From NCBI RefSeq assembly GCF_002954775.1, contig NZ_PJME01000006.1, positions 124,001 through 188,000 on the forward strand: a DNA stretch of 64,000 bases, given 5' to 3'. Within the stretch, counting starts at the first letter, position 1; each line of letters opens with the position of its first letter. Origin of the DNA: Streptomyces geranii. Its GTDB lineage: Bacteria > Actinomycetota > Actinomycetes > Streptomycetales > Streptomycetaceae. The notes beneath the pieces were generated by a model. That model made no database searches. It saw only the letters and a program-made list of their open reading frames with translations, and was not told the origin of the DNA. Of this stretch, positions 50,186 to 62,291 are shown one piece after another. The translations under genes were made by a program, and so were the position numbers.

Positions 50186-52483
50186 TCAGACGCGCGCCTC
50201 GGCGGGCTCCTCCGGGGTCGGGTCCGGCTGCGGGTGCGGTACGGGGGCGGGTGCCGGGCGGCGGGTGAGGGCCTCGCCCTCGACGTCGACGCGGGGCAGC
50301 CTGCGGTCCAGCCACTTCGGCAGCCACCAGGCCTTGTCGCCGAGCAGGGCGAGGACTGCGGGCACAAGGGCCATCCGGACGACGAAGGCATCGAGAAGGA
50401 CGGCGGTGGCCAGGCCGAAGCCGATCATCTTGATCATGGAGTCGTGCTCGCCGATGAAGCCCGCGAACACCGCGATCATGATCAGCGCGGCGGCGACCAC
50501 GACCCGGGCGCTGTGCCGGAACCCCGAGACGACCGCCTGCTCGGCGGACTCGCCGTGGACGTACGCCTCCCGCATCCGGGAGACGAGGAAGACCTCGTAG
50601 TCCATGGCGAGGCCGAAGACGATGCCGACGAGGAAGATCGGCATCAGGCTCATGATCGGCCCGGTCTGCTCGACGCCGAAGGGGCTCGCGCCGTGGCCTT
50701 CCTGGAACACCACGACGACCGCGCCGAGGGCCGCGAGGACCGAGAGGAGGAAGCCGAGGGCCGCCTTCAGGGGGACCAGGAGCGAGCGGAAGACCAGGAG
50801 CAGGAGGACGATCGCCAGGCCCACGACGGTGACGAGGTACGGGACCAGCGCCGCCTGCACCTTCTCGGAGATGTCGATGTTGAGGGCGGTGCTGCCGGTG
50901 ACCTCGAAGGTGGCGCCGTCCGCCGCCGCCTCGGTGGTGGGGCGGGCGTCGCGGATGGTCGTGACGAGGGTCTTGGTCCGTTCGTCGGTGGGGCTGGTGG
51001 ACGGGGTCGCGGTGAACACGGCCGTGTCCCCGGCCTCGTTGAAGTGAGGTTCGGTGACGGAGACGATGCCCTTGGTGGTCCCGATCTTCTCGCCGATGGT
51101 CGCCACGGCCGTCTTCGGGTCGGTTGCTCCCTTGGCGTCCACGACGATGGTCAGGGGCCCGTTGAAGCCGGGGCCGAAGCCGTCGGCGAGGGCGTCGTAG
51201 GCGCGGCGTTCGGTGGTGGAGGTGGACTTGGCCTCGTCGCCCGGCATGCCCAGTTGCAGGGAGGTCATCGGGATCGCCAGGGCGCCGAGGCCCAGGACGC
51301 CCAGGATCAGTACGGGGATCGGGCGGCGCAGCACGAAGCGGGCCCAGCGGGTGCCGAGGTTGTTCTCGTCGCCCGGCCCTGACCCGGCCGCCGCCTCGGA
51401 GACGGCTGCCTTGCTCCTCCGCCAAGGCGCCTTCCGCGACGCCGACTTGTTCTTCGGCTCCTTGCGCGCGGCCCTCGGCAGGACTGCGCCCGGCCAGAAG
51501 CCCAGCAGCGCCGGGACGACGGTCAGGGCGATGAGGACGGCGACGACGACCGCGCCGGCCGCCGCGAGGCCCATCTTGGTGAGCATCGGGATGCCGACCA
51601 CCGCGAGGCCGGCCAGGGCGATGACCACGGTCAGGCCCGCGAAGACGACCGCCGATCCGGCTGTGCCGACGGCCAGCCCGGTCGCCTCCTCCGGGGTGCG
51701 CCCCTTGGCGCGTTCCTCGCGGTAGCGGGAGACGACGAACAGGGCGTAGTCGATGCCGACCGCCAGGCCCAGCATCATCGCGAGGGTGCCGGTGCTGGTG
51801 GACAGGCCGAAGGCGTCGGCGAGGGTGGTGACGGTGAACATGGTGACGCCGACGCCGAGGATCGCCGTGAGCAGCGGCAGCCCGGCCGCCGCGAGCGAGC
51901 CGAAGGTGATCAGCAGCACCACGGCCGCCACCGAGATGCCGATGATCTCGGCCACCCCGCCGGGTCCTGCGCCGCTGTCCATGGCGTCGCCGCCCGCCTC
52001 GACGGTCAGTCCGGCCTCCCGGGCCTGGTCGGCGGCCTTCTCGACGGCCGTCCGGCTGGCGTCGGTGACCTCGGCCGACTTGACCTTGTAGGTGACGGTC
52101 GCGTACGCCGTCGAGCCGTCCTCGCTGACCGCCCGCGCCTCGAACGGGTCGGCGACACCGGCGACCTGACCGCCGTCGCCCAGGGTGTCCACGGCCTCCT
52201 CGATCCCCGCCCTGTTCTCGGTGGCGGTGACCTTCTGTCCGTCGGGGGCGACGAACACCACGCGGGCGGTGGCGCCGTCGGCGGCTGCGCCGGGGAACCG
52301 TTCGCCCATCAGGTCGAACGCCTTCTGGGACTCGATGCCGGGCATCGAGAACTCCTCGTCGGAGGCCCCCGGCGCCTGGAGGGCGCCCAGTCCGACGGCG
52401 ACCAGCAGGGCCAACCACGCCAGGACGGCGTAGCCACGCCGTCGGAAGGCCAGACGGCCCAGTCGATACAGAAAAGTAGCCAC
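50186..52483 (-). CDS. MMPL-family RND-type exporter
   Basis: 765 residues from GTG 52483 (GAGG 9 nt upstream); a longer frame upstream is rejected because homologues start at TFLYRLGRLAFRRRGYAVL. Two MMPL repeats: TM1 (AVLAWLALLVAVGLGAL) plus a soluble loop of about 150 residues, then five TMs with GIDYALFVVSRYREERAKG (about 290-310); second repeat with FGLAMDYEVFLVSRMREAYVHG. Exports lipids, glycolipids or natural products using the proton gradient. A two-component pair encoded directly downstream may control it. Confidence 0.93.
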   Translation of the reverse strand: MATFLYRLGRLAFRRRGYAVLAWLALLVAVGLGALQAPGASDEEFSMPGIESQKAFDLMGERFPGAAADGATARVVFVAPDGQKVTATENRAGIEEAVDTLGDGGQVAGVADPFEARAVSEDGSTAYATVTYKVKSAEVTDASRTAVEKAADQAREAGLTVEAGGDAMDSGAGPGGVAEIIGISVAAVVLLITFGSLAAAGLPLLTAILGVGVTMFTVTTLADAFGLSTSTGTLAMMLGLAVGIDYALFVVSRYREERAKGRTPEEATGLAVGTAGSAVVFAGLTVVIALAGLAVVGIPMLTKMGLAAAGAVVVAVLIALTVVPALLGFWPGAVLPRAARKEPKNKSASRKAPWRRSKAAVSEAAAGSGPGDENNLGTRWARFVLRRPIPVLILGVLGLGALAIPMTSLQLGMPGDEAKSTSTTERRAYDALADGFGPGFNGPLTIVVDAKGATDPKTAVATIGEKIGTTKGIVSVTEPHFNEAGDTAVFTATPSTSPTDERTKTLVTTIRDARPTTEAAADGATFEVTGSTALNIDISEKVQAALVPYLVTVVGLAIVLLLLVFRSLLVPLKAALGFLLSVLAALGAVVVVFQEGHGASPFGVEQTGPIMSLMPIFLVGIVFGLAMDYEVFLVSRMREAYVHGESAEQAVVSGFRHSARVVVAAALIMIAVFAGFIGEHDSMIKMIGFGLATAVLLDAFVVRMALVPAVLALLGDKAWWLPKWLDRRLPRVDVEGEALTRRPAPAPVPHPQPDPTPEEPAEARV

Positions 52484-52634
52484 GGCAGGGAACCTCACCT
52501 CGGGTTTCACGTACTCGCCAAGGCTGTCCCGGGGAGTGCCTCCGGGTCGTCGTCCCGGTACTGGCACTTGATCTACCGAAACGGCAGCAGCGCCTACCGA
52601 AACGGCAGTACGTCCGCTGCCGTCCGCCTCCTGC

Positions 52635-54527
52635 TCAGGTATACGTCGGCGCCCGCGTCGGTCCGGACGACTGTGCGAACTGTGTCCGGTACAGCTGCGC
52701 GTACCGTCCTTCCACCGCCAACAGCTCGTCATGCGTGCCGCGTTCCACGACGCGGCCGGCCTCGACGACGAGGATCAGGTCGGCCGTGCGGATCGTGGAG
52801 AGGCGGTGGGCGATCACGATGGCCGTGCGGTCGGACAGTGCCTCCGCCAGGGCCTCCTGGACGGCTGCCTCCGAGGTGTTGTCCAGGTGGGCGGTCGCCT
52901 CGTCGAGGACGACTACGCGCTGGCGGGCCAGGAGCAGTCGGGCGATGGTCATGCGCTGGCGTTCGCCGCCGGAGAGGCGGTAGCCGCGTTCGCCGACCAC
53001 GGTGTCCAGGCCGTCGGGCAGGGCGCGGACCAGGTCGTCGAGGCGGGCCCTGGTGAGGGCCTCCCACAGTTCGTCGTCGGTCGCGGTGGGGCGGGCGAGG
53101 GCCAGGTTGGCGCGGACGGTGTCGTGGAAGAGGTGGCCGTCCTGGGTGACCATGCCGAGGGTGGCGCGCAGGGAGGCGGCGCTCAGGTCGCGGACGTCGA
53201 CGCCGCCGATGCGTACGGCGCCCTCGTCGGTGTCGTACAGGCGGGGCAGGAGTTGTCCGATGGTCGACTTTCCGGCGCCGGAGGAGCCGACGAGGGCGAC
53301 GGTCTGGCCGGGTTCGGCGCGGAAGCTGACGCCGTGCAGGACCTCCGTACCGCCCCGGGTGTCCAGGGCCGCGACCTCCTCCAGGGAGGCGAGGGAGACG
53401 CGGTCGGCGGACGGGTAGGCGAAGCGGACGTTGTCGAACTCGACCGCGACCGGGCCCTCGGGTACCTCGCGGGCGTCCGGTTTCTCGTCGATGAGGGGTT
53501 TCAGGTCGAGCACCTCGAAGACGCGCTCGAAGCTGACCAGGGCGCTCATCACTTCGACGCGCGCCCCGGCGAGCGCCGTGAGCGGCGCGTACATCCGGGT
53601 CAGGAGCAGGGCGAGCGCGACTACCGCGCCCGGTTCCAGGGTGCCGCGCAGCGCGAACCAGCCGCCGAGGCCGTAGACCAGGGCGAGCGCCAGGGCCGAC
53701 ACCAGGGTGAGGGCGGTGATGAAGGCGGACTGCGCGAGGGCCGTCCGTACGCCGATGTCCCGGACCCGGCTCGCGCGGGCCGCGAACTGGGCGGACTCCT
53801 CGTCGGGGCGGCCGAAGAGCTTGACGAGGGTGGCGCCGGGGGCCGAGAAGCGCTCGGTCATCCGGGTGCCCATCGAGGCGTTGAGGTCGGCTGCCTCGCG
53901 CTGGAGGCGGGCCATCCGGCCGCCCATCCGGCGGGCGGGGACGACGAACACCGGCAGCAGGACGAGGGAGAGGAGCGTGATCTGCCAGGAGAGGGTGAGC
54001 ATCACGGCGAGCGTGAGCACCAGGGTGACGAGGTTGCTGACCACCCCGGAGAGGGTGTTGCTGAACGCGCGCTGGGCGCCGATGACGTCGTTGTTGAGGC
54101 GGGAGACCAGGGCTCCCGTGCGGGTGCGGGTGAAGAAGGCGACCGGCATGCGCTGCACATGGTCGAACACGGCCGTCCGCAGATCGAGGATGAGCCCCTC
54201 ACCCAGGGTCGCCGACAGCCAGCGGCCGAGGATCCCGAGGGCCGCCTCGGCGACCGCGATGAGCGCGATCAGCAGCGCGAGCCGGACGACCGTGCTCTCG
54301 TCGCCGCCGGACACGATCGTGTCGACGACCCGGCCCGCGAGGACGGGGGTCGCGACGGCGAGCAGTGCGGTGAGCACGCTCAGCACGAGGAAACGGTTGA
54401 TGCGGCGGCGGTGCGGGCGCGCGAACTCCGCGATCCGGCGCAGGGTCGCGCGGGCGAAGGGGCGCCGCTCCTGATGGGCGGTCATGACGCTCTGCAGCTG
54501 CGTCCAGGCGGTGGTCTCCATGCTCAT
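52635..54527 (-). CDS. ABC exporter, fused membrane and ATPase domains
   Basis: 630 residues. Six TM helices (about 45-330; e.g. [20 protein letters not shown]), then the NBD: Walker [10 protein letters not shown], signature LSGGERQRM, Walker [14 protein letters not shown]-loop IAHRLST. Half-transporter that dimerises, of the multidrug/lipid exporter type. ATG 54527 coincides with the predicted transcription start (leaderless), and the promoter carries a SoxR-like operator. From memory, S. coelicolor SoxR directly activates an ABC transporter gene, SCO7008, and this is likely its orthologue. Confidence 0.9.
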   Translation of the reverse strand: MSMETTAWTQLQSVMTAHQERRPFARATLRRIAEFARPHRRRINRFLVLSVLTALLAVATPVLAGRVVDTIVSGGDESTVVRLALLIALIAVAEAALGILGRWLSATLGEGLILDLRTAVFDHVQRMPVAFFTRTRTGALVSRLNNDVIGAQRAFSNTLSGVVSNLVTLVLTLAVMLTLSWQITLLSLVLLPVFVVPARRMGGRMARLQREAADLNASMGTRMTERFSAPGATLVKLFGRPDEESAQFAARASRVRDIGVRTALAQSAFITALTLVSALALALVYGLGGWFALRGTLEPGAVVALALLLTRMYAPLTALAGARVEVMSALVSFERVFEVLDLKPLIDEKPDAREVPEGPVAVEFDNVRFAYPSADRVSLASLEEVAALDTRGGTEVLHGVSFRAEPGQTVALVGSSGAGKSTIGQLLPRLYDTDEGAVRIGGVDVRDLSAASLRATLGMVTQDGHLFHDTVRANLALARPTATDDELWEALTRARLDDLVRALPDGLDTVVGERGYRLSGGERQRMTIARLLLARQRVVVLDEATAHLDNTSEAAVQEALAEALSDRTAIVIAHRLSTIRTADLILVVEAGRVVERGTHDELLAVEGRYAQLYRTQFAQSSGPTRAPTYT

Positions 54528-54565
54528 GACGGTTACCGTAGGACCTCAAGTTAAGTTGAGGTCAA
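54528..54565 (-). promoter_or_regulatory. SoxR-like (MerR-family) promoter with 19-bp spacer, leaderless
   Basis: Minus strand: -35 TTGACC (54565-54560), 19-nt spacer, -10 TACGGT (54540-54535). The dyad GACCTCAA/TTGAGGTC (54542-54563) fills the spacer; its core CCTCAAGTTAAGTTGAGG differs from the E. coli soxbox CCTCAAGTTAACTTGAGG at one base. Overlong spacers with a central dyad are the hallmark of MerR-type activators. Transcription would start 8 nt past the -10, on the A of ATG 54527, so the mRNA is probably leaderless. Confidence 0.75.
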
Positions 54566-54664
54566 CTGGGACAAGGATGCCTCGCCCGGCGTTGCCCGGG
54601 TGGACAGTCGGCGGCCGTGCGCGCGCAACCTCGTGTTGGCGCGGTGCGGAGAACCTCTCCGGTT

Positions 54665-55627
54665 GTGACAGCGGTTCCCCCTCCCCCGGCCCGGCGCCGA
54701 CGCATACCGGTGCGCCAGATCCTCTGCCTGCTCCCTCTCGTCCTCGTCGCCGTGGTCGCGGTGCGCCACCGGGACGTGCTCGTCGCGGGCTTCGGCCATC
54801 TGGCGAGCGCCAAGTGGCCCTGGCTGCTGGCGGCGGCCGGTGCGACCTGTCTGACCTGGGTGGCAGCCGCCGTCAGTCGGCAGGGTGCGGTTGTCGAGCG
54901 ACTGCCCAAACTCCGGCTGCTGGCAACGCAGTTCGCGGCGGGCTCCGCCAACCACCTCCTCCCGACGGGGCTCGGCGCGAGCGCGGTCAACCTCCGGTTC
55001 ATGACGGTGTGCGGGCTGCCGCTGGCCCGTTCCTCGGCGGCGCTCGCCCTGTATCTGCTCGCGGAGGCCGTCGGCCGACTGGGCCTGCTGGCGGCGCTGT
55101 TGATCGCGTTCCCGCACGCCCTGAAACTCGGCGGCCTGGTCCCCGACACGGCACTCGGCCCGCTGCTCATCGGAGTCTGCACGGTCCTACTGGTGGCGGC
55201 GGGCGCGCTGGTCTGCGTACGTCGGCTGCGCACGGCCGTGCTCTCCTTCCTGCGTACGGCGCTCGGCGAGGCCCGTTCCGTGCACATGCGTCCGGCCAGG
55301 GCGCTGGCACTGTGGGGCGGTTCGCTGGCGTTCCCGGCGCTGCAGGCCGCCGGACTGGCCGCCGTCGGGATGGCGCTGGGGCTGCCGGTGCCGGCCTGGC
55401 ACATGGCGCTCGCCTACCTCGCCGCGACGGTCGCCGTGGCGCTGATACCGACGCCCGGCGGGATCGGCTCGGTCGAGGCGGCGCTGATCGTGGCCCTGGT
55501 CGCGGTGGGGGCGCCGGTTGCGGTCGCCACGGCGGTGGTGCTCGGGTTCCGGATCATCACGGTCTGGGTGCCATTGGTGCCGGGGGCGTTGACGCTCGGG
55601 GCGCTGGTACGGCTCAAGGTGATCTGA
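54665..55627 (+). CDS. LPG-synthase-type (UPF0104) polytopic membrane protein
   Basis: 320 residues from GTG 54665; GTG 54617 is an in-frame alternative, so the start is uncertain. About 8 hydrophobic helices, with family text [46 protein letters not shown] and [48 protein letters not shown] (P-G-G-I-G-S-x-E near the end), typical of PF03706. These are the membrane part of MprF-like proteins or flippase-like proteins. Substrate unknown; no aminoacyl-transferase domain is attached. Confidence 0.85.
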   Translation: MTAVPPPPARRRRIPVRQILCLLPLVLVAVVAVRHRDVLVAGFGHLASAKWPWLLAAAGATCLTWVAAAVSRQGAVVERLPKLRLLATQFAAGSANHLLPTGLGASAVNLRFMTVCGLPLARSSAALALYLLAEAVGRLGLLAALLIAFPHALKLGGLVPDTALGPLLIGVCTVLLVAAGALVCVRRLRTAVLSFLRTALGEARSVHMRPARALALWGGSLAFPALQAAGLAAVGMALGLPVPAWHMALAYLAATVAVALIPTPGGIGSVEAALIVALVAVGAPVAVATAVVLGFRIITVWVPLVPGALTLGALVRLKVI

Positions 55628-55669
55628 GGGGCACCTCCCCGGCCCGGACCGCACTCCGGGGGTCGTTTG

Positions 55670-55684
55670 TGAAAATGGTTTCCA
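55670..55684 (+). promoter_or_regulatory. Zur-box candidate upstream of the CobW GTPase gene
   Basis: TGAAAATGGTTTCCA agrees with the Streptomyces Zur consensus TGAAAATGATTTTCA at 13 of 15 positions. It overlaps the likely -35 (TTGTGA, 55667-55672); a TAGCGT -10 follows at 55691-55696, and the ATG begins 9 nt after it, so the mRNA may be leaderless. A Zur repressor bound here would block transcription when zinc is plentiful. Confidence 0.65.
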
Positions 55685-55704
55685 ATAAGCTAGCGTGCGG
55701 AGGC

Positions 55705-56892
55705 ATGCCCACCACTTCCGCCGGTCCCCGTCTGCCCGTGACCGTGCTCTCCGGCTTCCTCGGCGCCGGAAAGACGACGCTGCTCAACCACCTTCTCGGC
55801 AACCGTCAGGGCCTGCGGGTCGCGGTCATCGTGAACGACATGAGCGAGATCAACATCGACGCGCCCCTCGTACGGGAGGGCGGCGCCCTCTCCCGGACGG
55901 AGGAGCGGCTGGTCGAGATGACCAACGGCTGCATCTGCTGCACCCTCCGGGACGACCTCCTGGAGGAGGTCGGGAAGCTGGCCCGCGCGGGCCGCTTCGA
56001 CTACTTGATCATCGAGAGCAGCGGAATCTCGGAACCCATGCCCGTGGCGGCCACCTTCGCCTTCGCCCGCGACGACGGCGCGAGCCTGCTGGACGTCTCC
56101 CGGCTCGACACCATGGTCACTGTCGTGGACGCGGTGAACTTCCTGCCCGAACTGGCGCGCGGCGACGACCTGTCGGAACGCGGGATCACCCCGGTCGAGG
56201 GCGACGAGCGCACGGTGAGCGATCTGCTCGTCGACCAGATCGAGTTCGCCGACGTCATCCTCCTCAACAAGACGGACCTGGTCCCCGAGGAGACGGCCGA
56301 CCGCCTGGAGGCGACCCTGCGGCGCCTCAACCCGGCCGCCCGCGTACACCGCACCGTCCGGGGCACGATCGACCCCGCCGAACTCCTCGGCACGGGCCTG
56401 TTCGACCTGGAACGGGCCGAGCAAGCACCGGGCTGGGTGGCCGAGTTGAACGGCGACCACGTCCCGGAGACGGAGGAGTACGGCATCTCCTCGCTCGTGC
56501 TGCGCGACCCGCGCCCCTTCCACCCGAGCCGCCTCTGGGACCTGCTCACCGGACCGCTCGACGCGGGCGACTACGGCCAGGTCCTGCGCTCCAAGGGCTT
56601 CTTCACCCTCGCCTCCCGTCCCGGCACGACGGGCCTGTGGTCGCAGGCGGGTTCGGTGGCCCGCTTCGAGCCGCTGGCACAGGGCGGTGAACCCCCCGTG
56701 GCGGGCCAGGAGTTGGTGTTCATCGGCACCGACCTGCGGCGCCAGTCGCTGCGGCTCGCGCTGTCCCGGTGCCTGTTGACGGAGGCGGAACTGGCCACGT
56801 ACGCAGGTGACTTGGCACACACGGCGTACGAGGACCCCTTCCCCGCGTGGGAGGTGCACCCGGCGGACGTCTGCGATGCGCTCCCCGCCTGA
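55705..56892 (+). CDS. CobW/G3E-family GTPase, probable zinc metallochaperone
   Basis: 395 residues from ATG 55705. P-loop GFLGAGKTT (17-25), metal-binding C-x-C-C motif GCICC (Cys76, 78, 79), switch region [12 protein letters not shown], base-specificity LLNKTDLV and a C-terminal CobW_C domain (about 270-385, with a [10 protein letters not shown] motif). COG0523 proteins deliver metals, zinc most often, to client enzymes. The preceding Zur-like box supports a low-zinc role. No clear ribosome site (GGAGG is too close to ATG), consistent with a leaderless message. Confidence 0.9.
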   Translation: MPTTSAGPRLPVTVLSGFLGAGKTTLLNHLLGNRQGLRVAVIVNDMSEINIDAPLVREGGALSRTEERLVEMTNGCICCTLRDDLLEEVGKLARAGRFDYLIIESSGISEPMPVAATFAFARDDGASLLDVSRLDTMVTVVDAVNFLPELARGDDLSERGITPVEGDERTVSDLLVDQIEFADVILLNKTDLVPEETADRLEATLRRLNPAARVHRTVRGTIDPAELLGTGLFDLERAEQAPGWVAELNGDHVPETEEYGISSLVLRDPRPFHPSRLWDLLTGPLDAGDYGQVLRSKGFFTLASRPGTTGLWSQAGSVARFEPLAQGGEPPVAGQELVFIGTDLRRQSLRLALSRCLLTEAELATYAGDLAHTAYEDPFPAWEVHPADVCDALPA

Positions 56893-57093
56893 GCTGCTCG
56901 GTGGCGGGTTCCGAACCGCTCGGTGCTGAGGGGCAGTTCGGATGCGGCAGGATGAGTGATCACCGGACTTCGTACAGACGTCCGGTCTTTGATCGCATTC
57001 TCAAGACGTTTCGAACAGGTGGCACGTGACGAGACTTCACATCCGGCCGTCGGTGGCGCTGGGCGCCCCGGATCCACTCCTCGGAGGTGACCG

Positions 57094-58197
57094 GTGAAGC
57101 GAGACCTCACCGTGGACGACCTGGTCGTCGCGGGCATCGCCCTGGCCGTGGGCCTGCTGGCCGCCTTCCTGCTGCGGATGCTGCTGCGCTGGCTGGGCCG
57201 GCACGCCGACCGCACCCGCTGGAGCGGGGACGACGTCATGGTGGACGCGCTGCGTTCGGTGGTGCCGTGGTCGGCGTTCATCGGGGGCGCGGCCGTCGCC
57301 GCCGCGGCGCTGCCGCTGACGAAGACGGTCGGGCACAACGTCAACCAGACGCTGACCGTGGTGCTGATCGGTGTCTCGACGCTGACGGTCGCCAGAGTGG
57401 TCGGCACGCTGGTGCGGACGGTCACCCAGTCCCGGGCGGCGGTCGCCGGCTCGGCGTCGATCTTCGTCAACATCATCAGGGTCGTCATCGTCGCCCTGGG
57501 CTTCCTGGTCGTGCTGCAGACGCTGGGCGTGTCCATAGCGCCGATGCTGACCGCCCTGGGCGTCGGCGGTCTGGCCGTCGCGCTCGCCCTCCAGGACACC
57601 CTCGCCAACCTCTTCGCGGGCATCCACATCCTCGCCTCGAAGACCGTCCAGCCCGGTGACTACATCCGGCTGAGCAGCGGCGAGGAGGGCTATGTCGAGG
57701 ACATCAACTGGCGGCAGACGACGGTCCGCAACCTCTCCAACAACCTGGTCGTCATCCCCAACGGGGAACTCGCCAAGACGAACATGACCAACTTCATGCG
57801 TCCCGAGCAGCAGTTGACGATCCTGGTCCAGGCCGGGGTGGCGTACGACAGCGACCTGGAGCATGTCGAGAAGGTGACCATCGAGGTGGTCGCCGAGGTG
57901 ATGACCGGGATCACCGGTGCCGTCCCCGACCACGAGCCGCTCGTCCGGTTCCACACCTTCGGCGACTCGCGGATCGGGTTCACCGTCATCCTGGGCGTCG
58001 GCGAGTTCAGCGACCAGTTCCGGATCAAGCACGAGTTCATCAAGCGCCTGCACAAGCGCTACCAGGCGGAGGGCATCCGCATTCCGGCGCCCACCCGCAC
58101 GGTGGCGCTGCAGCAGGGCGCGGTGGTGATACCGCAGCAGCGCGGCGCCGAGGTCGAGCCGGGCGAGGTCTCCCCCGTCCGGCTCGACCGGGGGTGA
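57094..58197 (+). CDS. Mechanosensitive ion channel, MscS family
   Basis: 367 residues from GTG 57094 (GGAGG 7 nt upstream). Three or four TM segments; the pore helix TM3 reads LTALGVGGLAVALALQDTLANLFAG (about 150-174), the classical Gly/Ala-rich MscS motif, followed by the beta domain GDYIRLSSGEEGYVEDINWRQTTVRNLSNNLVVIPNGELAKTNMTNF. The C-terminus forms the cytoplasmic vestibule. Opens under hypo-osmotic shock. 3' end 1 nt from the convergent peptidase gene. Confidence 0.94.
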   Translation: MKRDLTVDDLVVAGIALAVGLLAAFLLRMLLRWLGRHADRTRWSGDDVMVDALRSVVPWSAFIGGAAVAAAALPLTKTVGHNVNQTLTVVLIGVSTLTVARVVGTLVRTVTQSRAAVAGSASIFVNIIRVVIVALGFLVVLQTLGVSIAPMLTALGVGGLAVALALQDTLANLFAGIHILASKTVQPGDYIRLSSGEEGYVEDINWRQTTVRNLSNNLVVIPNGELAKTNMTNFMRPEQQLTILVQAGVAYDSDLEHVEKVTIEVVAEVMTGITGAVPDHEPLVRFHTFGDSRIGFTVILGVGEFSDQFRIKHEFIKRLHKRYQAEGIRIPAPTRTVALQQGAVVIPQQRGAEVEPGEVSPVRLDRG

Positions 58198-58198
58198 C

Positions 58199-59761
58199 TC
58201 AGAGGGTCGCCGAGTTGTCGTGATGACCGGCCGTACGGTTCTGCGGTGTGCGCAGTGCCGTACGGACCGGGGTGACCGTCCAGTCGGGGTGACCGGGCAT
58301 CCGCGGGGTCGTGGTGCCGTACAGCCAGTCCCGCAGGAAGCCGGAGAGGTCCTGGCCGGAGACCTCGGAGGCGACCGAGATGTAGTTCTCGGTCGTCGCC
58401 GAGGCGTTGCGGTAGCGGTCGAGGAAGGTGTGCTCGATCGCGGTGAAGGTGGTCTCGCCGACGAGCTGGCGCAGGGCGTAGAGGACGAGGACGCCGCCCA
58501 GGTAGCGCTGGCTGTCGAAGAGGTTGGCCTCGTTGGGCGCGGCGACCGGCCCGGAGTCGTGGCGCCACTGGTCGCCGCGCGCGTACGTGTTCTTCATCCG
58601 GGCTTCCATCGTGGTCAGGCCGATGGAGTCGGCCCAGCCGCGCTCGTAGCGGTAGAGCAGCCCGTAGAAGTCGGCGTGGCCCTCGTTGATCCACAGGTCT
58701 GCCCAGGTGCCGGGGCTGACGCTGTTGCCGAAGTAGGAGTGGACCAGCTCGTGCATCATGTGCGAGCCGATGAACCTCTCCTCCTGGAGCAGGTAGTTCG
58801 GCTTGTAGAGCGTGAGGGTCTGCGTCTCCAGGCCGGTGAAGTCGAAGGCGGCCGGGTCGTCGGTGTTGGCGGGCAGCAGACCGTACGTCTCGAACGGGTA
58901 GGCGCCCAGGCGCTGTTCGATCCAGGCGACCAGGTTCGGGGTGAGCGCCAGCGCCGGTTCGAGGGCCTCGGCGCGCGCGACCGGGACGACGTCACGCAGC
59001 GGCAGGCCGTGCGGGCCCTGGCGGTCCTTGATCACGTAGTCGCCGACGGTGATCTGCACGATCTCGGTGGCGATGGGCGAGCGCGAGCGGTAGGTGTACG
59101 CGGTCCGGTCGCCACTCAGGCTCTCGGTGCGGACGAGGGCGCCGCTGGCGACTCCGCGCAGGTTGCCCGGAACGGTGAGCCGGAAGGTGAAGTCGGCCTT
59201 GTCGACCGGGTGGTCGTTGCACGGGAAGACGGTGTGCGCGGAGTTGGGCTGCGGGCACACCGCGAAGCCGTCCGGGGTGGCGACCCAGGCCGTGTGGCTC
59301 AGGACGCGGCGCGGGTCGGCGCCGTACTCGACACAGACGGTCGCCCGGGCGCCCGCGCGCAGCGTACGGGCGGGCGTGATCCTCAGCTTCTCGTCGACCT
59401 GCTCGTACGTGGCCGTGCGGCCGTCGACGCGGACGGAGCGGATGTCCAGGCCGAGGGAGTCGAGGGAGAGGCGGGTCAGCGCCTGGGTGGTGCGGATGCG
59501 CAGGGTCGCCCTGCCGTCGACCAGCTTGGTCGTGGCGTCGTAGGCGAGGTCGAGGTGGTAGTCGGAGACGCGGTAGCCGTCGTTGCCCAGGCTCGGGTAG
59601 ACGGGGTCACCGAGGGTCTCGGGGCCCGGGCCTGCGCTTCCCCCGGAAGCGCCCTTGGTGGTCGTCCCGGCCGCCGCGTGGGCGGCGGGAGCCAGCGTGG
59701 TCGCCGCGGCCGTGCCGAGCAGAACAGCCGCCGGTGCCGTCAGTCTGGTGCGATATCTCAT
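58199..59761 (-). CDS. Secreted M1-family metallopeptidase
   Basis: 520 residues from ATG 59761. Sec signal (MRYRTRLTAPAAVLLGTAAATTLAPAAHA). M1 layout: N-terminal beta-saddle (VSDYHLDLAYDATTKLVDGRATLRIRTTQ), then the thermolysin-like domain with HELVH (about 337-341) and a Glu 19 residues later (NEGHADF), the gluzincin motif. The GAMEN exopeptidase block is replaced by FTGLETQTLTLY, so the protein resembles secreted M1-like enzymes lacking the canonical N-terminal recognition motif. It shares a promoter region with the divergent icd gene. Confidence 0.88.
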   Translation of the reverse strand: MRYRTRLTAPAAVLLGTAAATTLAPAAHAAAGTTTKGASGGSAGPGPETLGDPVYPSLGNDGYRVSDYHLDLAYDATTKLVDGRATLRIRTTQALTRLSLDSLGLDIRSVRVDGRTATYEQVDEKLRITPARTLRAGARATVCVEYGADPRRVLSHTAWVATPDGFAVCPQPNSAHTVFPCNDHPVDKADFTFRLTVPGNLRGVASGALVRTESLSGDRTAYTYRSRSPIATEIVQITVGDYVIKDRQGPHGLPLRDVVPVARAEALEPALALTPNLVAWIEQRLGAYPFETYGLLPANTDDPAAFDFTGLETQTLTLYKPNYLLQEERFIGSHMMHELVHSYFGNSVSPGTWADLWINEGHADFYGLLYRYERGWADSIGLTTMEARMKNTYARGDQWRHDSGPVAAPNEANLFDSQRYLGGVLVLYALRQLVGETTFTAIEHTFLDRYRNASATTENYISVASEVSGQDLSGFLRDWLYGTTTPRMPGHPDWTVTPVRTALRTPQNRTAGHHDNSATL

Positions 59762-59935
59762 GGGTCGCTTTCGCTCGGGCGGCCGGCTGGTCAGGTCCGG
59801 CCGCCGCAGTCGGATGTGCGGATCTACCACCTAGACCACAAGATCGGCCGGATCGGTTGCACGCCTGTCCGAACGAACTGCGATCGGGTTCCGAACCGAC
59901 TGCATTCGAGTTCGGTACGGACCGCTGTCGAGTGA

Positions 59936-62215
<2,280 letters not shown>

Positions 62216-62240
62216 GGCTGTTTGACGGCTGCCGGCCTGT

Positions 62241-62284
62241 GGGGGCTGGTCGCGCAGTTCCCCGCGCCCCTTTGGGGCGCGGGG
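62241..62284. repeat. Dispersed intergenic repeat plus hairpin (copy 5)
   Basis: GGGGG plus the core CTGGTCGCGCAGTTCCCCGC and GCCCCT (62241-62271), extended by a perfect hairpin CCCCGCGCCCC-TTT-GGGGCGCGGGG (62260-62284). It lies between convergent icd and the GntR gene; a likely bidirectional terminator. Confidence 0.75.
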
Positions 62285-62291
62285 TTCGTCT

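Noticed and set aside
48102..52418. Continuous 1438-codon minus-strand reading frame
   Set aside because: Arg/Pro/Gly-rich low complexity in most of its length; it runs through the kinase and MMPL genes in another frame, and those have clear domains and starts. Only its last part coincides with the response regulator.
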